Shown: positions 31,937 through 39,518 of the stretch, one piece after another
Layout of the letters: the number at the start of each line of letters is the position of its first letter
Numbering within the stretch: position 1 is the stretch's first letter
Notes under the pieces: model-generated
Database searches by the model: none
Seen by the model: only the letters and a program-made list of their open reading frames with translations
What the model was told of the DNA's origin: nothing
Position numbers and translations under genes: made by a program
Source: Camelimonas lactis
GTDB lineage: Bacteria > Pseudomonadota > Alphaproteobacteria > Rhizobiales > Beijerinckiaceae
Direction of reading: 5' to 3'
DNA length: 64,000 bases
Assembly: GCF_004342915.1 (NCBI RefSeq)
Contig: NZ_SLWL01000007.1
Span: forward strand, 62,001-126,000

Positions 31937-33199
31937 TCAGATAAGCAAGTCTGCGATCATCGGGGCGTCGGTGATGTCCTGGTATGGCATTCCGGCCAGT
32001 TCGAGCTGCCGGTACAGGCTCTCAAAATTGCCGGCCTGAGTGGTTTCGATGCCGATGAGGATCGAGCCAAATTCCCGCGCCGATTTCTTCAGATACTCGA
32101 AGCGCGTGATGTCATCCTCAGGCCCGAGCAGGTTTAGGAAGTCCCGCAGGGCGCCGGGCCGCTGCGGCAGACGAAGAATGAAATATTTCTTGCGGCCTTC
32201 AAAGCGCAGGGCCCGCTCCTTGACGTCCTGCAGGCGCTCGAAATCGAAGTTGCCGCCGGAAACAACCAGTACGACGGTCTTGCCGTAGATCTCGTCCCGG
32301 ATGTCGTGAAGCGCGGCGGTTGTCAGGGCGCCGGCAGGCTCAAGCACGATGCCTTCCACATTCAGCATTTCCAGCATGGTCTGGCAGATGCGGCCCTCGG
32401 GCGGGGTCAGAACGTCGTCAGCCGAAAAATTTCGCAGCATATCGAAGGGAAGCGCGCCAATCTCCGCGACGGCCGCGCCGTCGACGAAGCCGTCGATATG
32501 CGAGAGGCGAACGCGTTCTCCGGCCGAGAGGCTTGCCTTCAGGCTTGCGGCGCCGGCGGGCTCCACAAAGATGAGTTTTGGCGCTTCCGTCGCGCCGCGC
32601 CAGTAGCCGGCTACGCCGGCGGCCAAGCCGGCGCCGCCCACCGGCAGGAGCATCAGGTCAACCGGCATCCCGGCGACCTGGCGGTCCGCTTCCAGGGCCA
32701 GGGTTGCCTGCCCTTCAATGATGTCGGGGTCATCAAAAGGCGGGGCCATGATGGCGCCTGTTCGTCCGGCAAACTGCTGGGCTGCCCGGTAGCAATCATC
32801 AAAAAAATCGCCGACCAGTTCAATCTCGATGGCGTCGCCGCCGAACATGCGTGTCTTGTCGATTTTCTGTTGCGGCGTCGTCACCGGCATGAAAATGCGG
32901 CCATGAGCCCCAAAGTGACGGCAGGCGAACGCAAAGCCCTGGGCGTGATTGCCAGCGGAAGCAGCGCAAAACGAAAGATGGGCGCCGCCCGCGGCGCGCC
33001 GCTTGCGCATGAAGTTGAACGCGCCGCGCAGCTTGTAGGAGCGCACTGGCGTCAGGTCTTCGCGTTTCAGGAAAATGCGCGCGCCGTACCGGCGGGACAG
33101 GTGGGCGTTGAATTGAAGCGGCGTCGGGGGAAACAGCGCCCGCAATTCGGCTGCCGCCTCGGCGACGCCCTGCCGGAAGCTGGCCTCTGATAGCGTCAT
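31937..33199 (-). CDS. ilvA: Threonine ammonia-lyase (threonine dehydratase)
   Basis: PLP enzyme of 420 residues that deaminates threonine to 2-oxobutyrate, the entry to isoleucine synthesis. The PLP lysine is Lys56 in SYKLRGA. The glycine-rich phosphate loop is PVGGAGLAAG, and the C-terminal ~85 residues form a single ACT-like regulatory domain (KKYFILRLPQRPGALRDFLNLLGP). This short, single-regulatory-domain form differs from the ~510-residue E. coli IlvA. I chose ATG 33197-33199 because AGGAG stands eight bases upstream; a longer frame to 33292 lacks a site. Feedback control by isoleucine is expected from the family but not shown. Confidence 0.92.
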   Translation of the reverse strand: MTLSEASFRQGVAEAAAELRALFPPTPLQFNAHLSRRYGARIFLKREDLTPVRSYKLRGAFNFMRKRRAAGGAHLSFCAASAGNHAQGFAFACRHFGAHGRIFMPVTTPQQKIDKTRMFGGDAIEIELVGDFFDDCYRAAQQFAGRTGAIMAPPFDDPDIIEGQATLALEADRQVAGMPVDLMLLPVGGAGLAAGVAGYWRGATEAPKLIFVEPAGAASLKASLSAGERVRLSHIDGFVDGAAVAEIGALPFDMLRNFSADDVLTPPEGRICQTMLEMLNVEGIVLEPAGALTTAALHDIRDEIYGKTVVLVVSGGNFDFERLQDVKERALRFEGRKKYFILRLPQRPGALRDFLNLLGPEDDITRFEYLKKSAREFGSILIGIETTQAGNFESLYRQLELAGMPYQDITDAPMIADLLI

Positions 33200-33328
33200 G
33201 CGCGCACTCCTGTCAGGATGGTCGGAGAAATCTGGACGCAGCGTTTTGCGCCCGAATGTGTGGCATATCAAGGCGGAGGCGCTGAGGTCCATGGGCGCGA
33301 TCCCGGCGTCAGTCGCGTCGCTACAAGG

Positions 33329-33344
33329 TTAACGAAAGGTTAAC
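33329..33344. promoter_or_regulatory. CtrA-type box TTAA-N7-TTAAC
   Basis: TTAA-CGAAAGG-TTAAC, built from two direct copies of GGTTAACGAA. It lies midway in the divergent region, 130 bases from both ilvA and the PQQ-dehydrogenase gene, so the regulated gene is unclear. Together with 29838-29852 it forms a pair of close matches to the CtrA consensus. Confidence 0.5.
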
Positions 33345-33473
33345 GAACACTGACAAAAAGCAATGGCGGGCTGACGGTTGCCCGCACTGTGACTGGCCCC
33401 ATATCGTATCGCATACGCGGCCAGAAAATGCGGGTTCCAGCCGCCGGCAGGACCTGAGAGGGAGGACAGAAAC

Positions 33474-34814
33474 ATGAGGCAAAACGCCAATCTGCCCACG
33501 TGGCGGCGTCCAGACCCCGCATCGTCCCCCAGGGTAAAGAACAAGCGGATTTCCGTCATGGTCCGGGCCGTGGTTATCGCGGCGGTGGTCATGGTGGGCC
33601 TGCCATGCCATGGCGCATTTGCCGCCGCCCAGGCCGGAGATGCAGGCGAACAGGTGTGGGATCTGGCCTCCCAACGCGGCATCGCGCGGGATTTCAACGC
33701 CGCACGGCCCAATGCCCGCGGACAAACGCCGGCGTTCCCCAACCAGACCCGCGCGCCTGTCATCAAGGACGATGTCCGCCTGCAAACCCGGGTGATCGCG
33801 TCAAGTCTTGAGCATCCGTGGGGCATGGCGGAATTGCCTGATGGACGGTGGCTGGTGACGGAGCGGCCAGGCAGGCTCCGCATTGTCAGCGCCGATGGCG
33901 CTGTTTCGCCGCCGGTGAAAGGTTTGCCGGCGGTTGATGCGCGAGGGCAGGGCGGTTTGCTCGATGTGGCGGTGCGCGACGATTTTGCCGGAACCCGCCG
34001 CGTCTGGTGGAGCTTCGCCGAGCCGCGTGGCGGCGGGACCAACGCCACGGCGGTCGCGACCGGCGTGCTGTCGCCCGATGGCGCCGCCATGTCGGATGTG
34101 CGCGTGATCTTCCGGCAGGAGCCGCCGTGGAAATCGACGCTGCATTTTGGCTCCCGGCTGGCGTTCGCGCCCGATGGCGCCCTGTTCGTGACCACCGGCG
34201 AGCGCTCCCATAACGAGCCGCGCAAGCTGGCGCAGGATGTGACGGCGCTGCTTGGCAAGGTGGTGCGCCTCGATCCGGAAGGCGGGCCGGCCAGGGGCAA
34301 TCCGCACATCCCTGGCGGACGCCCGGAAATCTGGTCCTGGGGCCACCGCAACCTGCAATCCGCCGCCATCGGACCTGATGGCGCGCTCTGGACGGTGGAG
34401 CACGGGCCGCGTGGCGGCGATGAGCTCAACCGGCCGCAGGCTGGCCGCAACCATGGCTGGCCGATCATCACCTATGGCGTCGAGTATAGCGGGCAGAAGG
34501 TGGGGGAGGGGCGCACCTCGCAGGAGGGCATGGAACAGCCGGTCTATTACTGGGACCCGGTTATCGCTCCCAGCGGCCTGGCGTTTTATGACGGCAAGCT
34601 GTTTCCCACATGGCGCGGCAGCGCTCTCATCGGCGCCCTGCGCGATGAAACCCTGGTGCGGCTCACCCTGAGGGACGGCAAGGTCACCGGCGAGGCGCGC
34701 TACCTGAAAGGCATTGGCCGCGTGCGCGATGTACGCGTCGCCCGCGACGGCGCCATCATGCTGCTGACGGACGCCAATGATGGGGAGATCATCCGCGTTA
34801 CGCCAGCGCCCTGA
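33474..34814 (+). CDS. PQQ-dependent soluble aldose sugar dehydrogenase
   Basis: Predicted periplasmic six-bladed beta-propeller enzyme (446 residues) that oxidises aldoses to lactones with PQQ as cofactor, related to E. coli YliI. Typical segments are SSLEHPWGMAELPDGRWLVTERPGRLRIV, the blade motif HFGSRLAFAPDGALFVTTGER, the GHRNLQ and EHGPRGGDELN active-site and calcium region, and the end VRDVRVARDGAIMLLTDANDGEIIRV. A GGGAGGAC site precedes ATG 33474. The N-terminus has a long charged leader before a signal peptide (VVIAAVVMVGLPCHGAFA). No PQQ biosynthesis genes are in the window, so cofactor must come from elsewhere in the genome or outside. Confidence 0.92.
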   Translation: MRQNANLPTWRRPDPASSPRVKNKRISVMVRAVVIAAVVMVGLPCHGAFAAAQAGDAGEQVWDLASQRGIARDFNAARPNARGQTPAFPNQTRAPVIKDDVRLQTRVIASSLEHPWGMAELPDGRWLVTERPGRLRIVSADGAVSPPVKGLPAVDARGQGGLLDVAVRDDFAGTRRVWWSFAEPRGGGTNATAVATGVLSPDGAAMSDVRVIFRQEPPWKSTLHFGSRLAFAPDGALFVTTGERSHNEPRKLAQDVTALLGKVVRLDPEGGPARGNPHIPGGRPEIWSWGHRNLQSAAIGPDGALWTVEHGPRGGDELNRPQAGRNHGWPIITYGVEYSGQKVGEGRTSQEGMEQPVYYWDPVIAPSGLAFYDGKLFPTWRGSALIGALRDETLVRLTLRDGKVTGEARYLKGIGRVRDVRVARDGAIMLLTDANDGEIIRVTPAP

Positions 34815-34981
34815 TACAATCCCGTTGCTTCGGCCATTGCGGCGAAGCCTCTTATCGCTCTATCTGACGACAGTCGCCGGTGGAATCGTTTCCACCGGTC
34901 ATCGTCGTCAGACCGGTCCGGCCACGCAACCATTTGGCATGCCCATGGCCGGGGCCGGGGCCGGTGGTTGAGGAAGCACCC

Positions 34982-36142
34982 ATGTCGCGTTTCACCGAAG
35001 AACAGAACCTGTTCCGCCAGTCCTATCGCAAGTTCCTAGAGACCGAGATTGCGCCGAACATGGACGCATGGCGTGAAGCCGGCATTGTTGATCGCTCGGC
35101 TTTCAAGAGGGCTGGCGACCTCGGCTTCCTGATGATCTGGCCGGAAGAAAAATACGGCGGTATGGGCGATTCCGACTTCCGCTATGAGCAGATCATCATC
35201 GAGGAAACCGCGCGCGTCGGTTGCCACGAGTGGTTCAACACCCTGCACAGCCGCCTTGTCGGCACCTATTTTGAACGTTTTGGCACCGAGGAGCAGAAGG
35301 AGCGCTTCCTGCCGAAGTGCGTCAGCGGCGACACCATCCTGGCGATCGCCATGACTGAACCGGGCGCCGGCTCCGATCTCGCCGGCATGCGCAGCACCGC
35401 CGTCGACGCCGGCGATCACTACGTGCTCAACGGTTCGAAGACCTATATTTCCAATGGGTTGAACGCCGATGTGGTGATCGTCGCCGCCAAGCTTGGCAGC
35501 GCTACCGAGCGCCATTCCATGGTGCTGCTGATTGTCGAGCGCGGCATGGAAGGCTTTGAGCGCGGCCGCAACCTGAAGAAAATGGGCATGCCGGCGCAGG
35601 ACACCGCGGAGCTGTTCTTCCACGATGTGAAGGTTCCCAAGGCCAATGTGCTCGGCGTCGCCGGTCGCGGTTTCTACCAGCTGATGGAAGGTCTGGCCGA
35701 GGAGCGTCTGATCTCCGCCGTCGGCGCCTCGGCCAATGCCCGTCGCGCCTTTGATCTCACCCGCGCCTATTGCATGGATCGCAAGCTGTTCGGCAAGACC
35801 CTGGCTGACCAGCAGAACACCCAGTTTCGCATGGCGGAAATGGACGCCGAGATCGATCTGATTCAGGTTTATGTTGACCACTGCGTCAAGGCGCTGAACG
35901 AAGGCCGCCTCAACGCCAATATGGCGGCCAAGGCCAAGATGATGGCCAGCGAGATCGAGTGGAAGATGCTGGACCTCGGCGTGCAGTTGCATGGCGGCGC
36001 CGGTTTCATGGACGAGTTCCCGATCAGCCGCATGTTCACGGACGCCCGCATCAACCGCATTCTCGCCGGCAGCTCGGAAGTGATGCGGCTGATTATCGGC
36101 CGCGACGTATTTTCGGATCGCTACAGCAGCATGCTGGACTGA
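34982..36142 (+). CDS. Acyl-CoA dehydrogenase
   Basis: FAD enzyme of 386 residues for alpha,beta-desaturation of an acyl-CoA. Seen are the segments ILAIAMTEPGAGSDLAGM (flavin contact), DHYVLNGSKTYISNG and the C-terminal QLHGGAGFMDEFPISRMFTDARINRILAGSSEVMRLII, which contains the conserved arginines and the substrate-pocket region. It starts with GAGGAAG eight bases before ATG 34982, 168 bases after the PQQ dehydrogenase. It is more similar to long-chain and isovaleryl-type dehydrogenases than the enzyme at 6096-7316, but substrate cannot be assigned. Confidence 0.92.
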   Translation: MSRFTEEQNLFRQSYRKFLETEIAPNMDAWREAGIVDRSAFKRAGDLGFLMIWPEEKYGGMGDSDFRYEQIIIEETARVGCHEWFNTLHSRLVGTYFERFGTEEQKERFLPKCVSGDTILAIAMTEPGAGSDLAGMRSTAVDAGDHYVLNGSKTYISNGLNADVVIVAAKLGSATERHSMVLLIVERGMEGFERGRNLKKMGMPAQDTAELFFHDVKVPKANVLGVAGRGFYQLMEGLAEERLISAVGASANARRAFDLTRAYCMDRKLFGKTLADQQNTQFRMAEMDAEIDLIQVYVDHCVKALNEGRLNANMAAKAKMMASEIEWKMLDLGVQLHGGAGFMDEFPISRMFTDARINRILAGSSEVMRLIIGRDVFSDRYSSMLD

Positions 36143-36455
36143 CGGCGGAGCCTGGGCGGGTTTTCAGAAAAAACAGCGCCCCCTGTCGTCAGAAAAGCAG
36201 GTTATTTCAACGGGATGAGACGTCTCCGGTAAGCCGGATTTTACCAGAGACGCTGACGCAGCCGTTCTGTCGTCACCCTGTTTCTACTGCTGATTATCCG
36301 GTCCCCGGAGCGGCCCTGCGCCGTCATGGGTCGGGATCACGCCATGTGGCGCCGGCGACTTCTGTTGCCGGCAATGCTTCGCCGCGTCCCATGTGATGAC
36401 GGCGTTTCGGTTGCCGCCGGATGCGCGTTGCGCCGGCGCCAGCGTGGTCACGTGG
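36143..36455. other. Convergent intergenic region with hairpin
   Basis: This 313-base gap lies between the 3' ends of the acyl-CoA dehydrogenase and DNA ligase genes. It holds one imperfect hairpin, GTCTCCGGTAA (36222-36232) with TTACCAGAGAC (36241-36251), lacking a U-tract. I see no gene here. Confidence 0.5.
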
Positions 36456-36466
36456 TCACGTGGTGG
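36443..36466. repeat. 8-base tandem repeat over the DNA ligase stop codon
   Basis: CGTGGTCA occurs twice in tandem (36443-36458) followed by a partial third copy CGTGGTGG. The ligase stop codon (minus-strand TGA at 36456-36458) lies in the second unit, so a repeat-number change could alter the C-terminus. Confidence 0.7.
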
Positions 36467-38120
36467 ATGGACCGTCCGGCTCCAGCAACCTCTCCAGCGT
36501 CGTCAGTTCGTCCGCCTCTCCGGGCGGTTTGTCCCAGCGGATGCGATGGATGCGGGGAAAACGCATGGCGACGCCGGATTTGTGGCGCGGCGAGCGGCGC
36601 AGGCCCTCAAAGGCAATTTCCAGCACCAGACCCTGATCCGCCGTATGGGTCACCTCCCGCACCGGCCCGAACCGGTTGATGGTATTGGCGCGTACGAAGC
36701 GATCGAGCTGGCCAAGCTCCTCATCGGTAAAGCCAAAATATGCCTTGCCCACCGGCGTGAGCAGACGCGCGCCGTCGTCGCCGGTCCGCCAGACACCGAA
36801 AGTGAAGTCTGAATGGAAGGATGAGCGTTTTCCATGCCCGCGCTGGGCGTACATCAACACCGCATCGATCAGGTGCGGGTCGCGTTTCCATTTGAACCAT
36901 GGGCCCCTGGGACGGCCGCTGACGTAAGGGCTGTCGCGACGTTTCAGCATGCAGCCCTCCACTGCCGCAGCGTCAGGGCCGAGATCGGTGGCGGCTGGCG
37001 CCGCCCGGGCAGCGGCCAGTTCATCCCAACTGGCGAACGCCACCAGCGGCGAGAGGCTGATGCGGGATGAATCGAGGCGCGAAACCAGCGTTTCGAGCCG
37101 GGCGCGCCGTTCGGTCCAGGGCAGGGCGGTGAGATCGTCGCCGTTCAGCGCCAGCACGTCCCAGGCGCGGATATGCGCCGGATATTGCAGCTGGAGTTTT
37201 GACGTGGCGCTCTTGCGGTTCAGCCGTTGTTGCAAAACGTTGAAGCTCTGCACGACGCCCGCGTGCACCACCAGCAGCTCGCCGTCGATGGAGCCGTCAA
37301 AATGGGCTTTGCCGGCCAGTTCGGCGATGAGATCGGGAAAGGCGGCGGAAATGTCCTCGCCGTTGCGCGACCACAGCCGGGCGATGGGCGCGCCGTCACC
37401 GTCCGTTCCCGCCGCCGCCTGCACCCGGATGCCGTCCCATTTCCATTCAGCGACGAAATCTGGCGGATGCAGCTGGCGCAATTCCGTTTCATTGATGGGC
37501 TGGGCCAGCATGGGCGCGCGAAACGGGGCGATTTCCTGTGGCCCTGGACGCGGACCGCGCCCCTCCAGCCAGGCAAACAGGGTCAGATAGGGCGGCGTCA
37601 GCCCATGCCAGACCGCCTCGATCTCGTTCACGTCGCGATTGGCGTATTGCGCCAGGGCCATGTGGGCCAGCCGGGCTGAAATGCCGATACGGAAGTTGCC
37701 GGTGACCAGCTTCAGCAGGGCCCAGCGACCGGTTTCGTCCAGTGCGTCCAGCCAGCTGGCCAGCAAATCAGCCATCTGCGGGCGCAGCGCCGCGGCCATG
37801 GTTTCGACGACGGCGCCAAGGGAAAGATCATCGCCGACCTGCTCCCCGGCGTCCGGCCAGAGCAGCGCCGCCGTTTCGGACAGATCGCCCACGTAGTCGT
37901 AAGACATGGAGAACAGCACAGGATCGGTGCGCTCGCTGATGAGTTGCCGGATCAGGGAAGGTTTGGCGCTGGCGAACGACAGGCCGCCGGTCAGCGCCGC
38001 CAGCGCATAGCCGCGGTCCGGGTCCGGCGTCGTGGCGAAATAGTCGCGCAAGATCCGCAGGCGGGCGTTGCGCCCGCGCTCGAACGACAGGCGGTCGATG
38101 AGACCGGCGAAGCGCTTCAT
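36456..38120 (-). CDS. ATP-dependent DNA ligase (damage-response type, paired with exonuclease)
   Basis: A 554-residue ATP-dependent ligase. The adenylation lysine is Lys227 in motif I KWDGIR. Further ligase motifs are LWSRNGEDI (motif Ia region), DGELLV (III), EGCMLKRRDSPYVSGRPRGPWFKWKR (IV/V) and a C-terminal OB-fold. An N-terminal ~200-residue helical domain precedes the catalytic core, as in the bacterial ligase subfamily that occurs beside a metallo-beta-lactamase exonuclease and an Lhr-type helicase and is linked to DNA-damage resistance. Here only the exonuclease gene is adjacent; the two overlap by ATGA. It joins nicks, distinct from the replicative NAD ligase LigA. Confidence 0.93.
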   Translation of the reverse strand: MKRFAGLIDRLSFERGRNARLRILRDYFATTPDPDRGYALAALTGGLSFASAKPSLIRQLISERTDPVLFSMSYDYVGDLSETAALLWPDAGEQVGDDLSLGAVVETMAAALRPQMADLLASWLDALDETGRWALLKLVTGNFRIGISARLAHMALAQYANRDVNEIEAVWHGLTPPYLTLFAWLEGRGPRPGPQEIAPFRAPMLAQPINETELRQLHPPDFVAEWKWDGIRVQAAAGTDGDGAPIARLWSRNGEDISAAFPDLIAELAGKAHFDGSIDGELLVVHAGVVQSFNVLQQRLNRKSATSKLQLQYPAHIRAWDVLALNGDDLTALPWTERRARLETLVSRLDSSRISLSPLVAFASWDELAAARAAPAATDLGPDAAAVEGCMLKRRDSPYVSGRPRGPWFKWKRDPHLIDAVLMYAQRGHGKRSSFHSDFTFGVWRTGDDGARLLTPVGKAYFGFTDEELGQLDRFVRANTINRFGPVREVTHTADQGLVLEIAFEGLRRSPRHKSGVAMRFPRIHRIRWDKPPGEADELTTLERLLEPDGPSTT

Positions 38121-39331
38121 GACGCCGCTCCGCCCGTGGCGGCGCCGGGCGCGGTTTCCTCCACGGCAGCCGCATCGTCATCACCATATCCCAACAGATG
38201 CAGGGGCAGGGCGGTGAGGCCGCGTGTGGCGCACCAGTGGGCGAGGGCGTCCTCCTGGCCGTGAGTGATGCGAATTTCCTCCGCGCCGGTTTCGACCACG
38301 GTGCGGCACAGGTCCGGCCAGTCGGCATGATCGGAAATCACCAGCGGCAGCTCGACGCCGCGCTGTCTGGCCCGCGCCCGGGTGCGCATCCAGCCGGAGG
38401 CCAGGGCGTGCGCTGGATCGGCGAAACGCCGGCTCCAGCGGTCCTGCAAGGCGCCGGGCGGGCACAGGACAATGGCGCCTGGGAGGTCCCCGCCGCCACG
38501 CCCGTCGCGCGCAGGCACAGGGCGCACATCGCCAAGATTGATGCCAAATCTTTGATATAAAGCGGTTATTTTCTCAATGGCGCCGTGCATGTAAATCGGG
38601 GCGTCATAGCCCGCCGCGCGCAGCAGGGCGATCAGGCGTTGGGCTTTTCCCAGCGCGTAGGCGCCAACCAGATGGGTGCGTTCGGGAAACAGATGCAGTG
38701 ACTGGAGCAGACGCGCGATTTCAGCGCCCGCTGGCGGATGCCGGAAAATGGGCAGGGCGAAGGTGGCCTCAGTAATGAAGATATCGCAGGGAACCAGCTC
38801 GAATGCGGCGCAGGTGGGATCTGCTTCCCGTTTGTAATCGCCTGACGCGACAAGCCGCGTCAGCCGGCCGGCGGCGTCGCGCGCCTCGATCAGGATCTGG
38901 GCCGAGCCGAGCACATGGCCAGCGGGAAAAAAGCTGACTGTCGTATGGCCAATGGCTAGCGAAACGCCCGGCGCCGCTGCCTGCGAGGACCCGGCAAAGT
39001 TTTCACCGTAACGCGCCGCCATGATGGCCAGCGTTTCCGCTGTCGCCAGCACATGCCCATGGCCGGCCCGGGCATGATCCGCATGCCCATGGGTAACCAA
39101 CGCCCGCTCCACGGGCCGCAACGGATCAATATGGAAGCCGCCCGCCGGACAATACAGCCCCTGTGGCGTAAGCATCAGCAGGTCCGCCGTCCGCCCCAGG
39201 GGCCCGGCAGGCGCCGGGTCCGGAACGTCATGCTGTGGGGGCTCGCCCGGCGCCCAGGACTTGCGGATTTCGTTCCCCGTCGGGCCCTCGCCTTGTAACC
39301 CTTGTTCAGGCAAATCCGGGCGTCGCGCCAT
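38117..39331 (-). CDS. Ligase-associated DNA-repair exonuclease (metallo-beta-lactamase/CPSF-like)
   Basis: Metallo-beta-lactamase-fold nuclease of about 404 residues. The metal-binding signature is H81-G-H83-A-D85-H86 (LVTHGHADHARAG). A later motif ISDHADW and the GDYKREADPT segment complete the SNM1/CPSF73-like active site. The first ~48 residues are low-complexity and not part of the fold, so the true start might be further in. I used ATG 39329-39331 because GAGAGGA precedes it. Its stop overlaps the ligase start, indicating one operon and joint action in DNA repair, as known for this gene pair. The usual helicase and phosphoesterase partners are absent nearby. Confidence 0.9.
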   Translation of the reverse strand: MARRPDLPEQGLQGEGPTGNEIRKSWAPGEPPQHDVPDPAPAGPLGRTADLLMLTPQGLYCPAGGFHIDPLRPVERALVTHGHADHARAGHGHVLATAETLAIMAARYGENFAGSSQAAAPGVSLAIGHTTVSFFPAGHVLGSAQILIEARDAAGRLTRLVASGDYKREADPTCAAFELVPCDIFITEATFALPIFRHPPAGAEIARLLQSLHLFPERTHLVGAYALGKAQRLIALLRAAGYDAPIYMHGAIEKITALYQRFGINLGDVRPVPARDGRGGGDLPGAIVLCPPGALQDRWSRRFADPAHALASGWMRTRARARQRGVELPLVISDHADWPDLCRTVVETGAEEIRITHGQEDALAHWCATRGLTALPLHLLGYGDDDAAAVEETAPGAATGGAAS

Positions 39332-39518
39332 GCCCTGGTCCTCTCCACCGCCGGTTTGGAGTGTCAACCGGCGTCATGGCGGTCAGGTTCCCAGGTCCAA
39401 GTTATCCCGGGGACCGCTTAGAGCCAGATCGCGGCGTGGCGACGCCGACGGGCTTGCCTTTGATAAGAAGCGGCGTCGACGGGAACCTGTGGGGCGAGCG
39501 TAAAACAACCGCCGCAAA

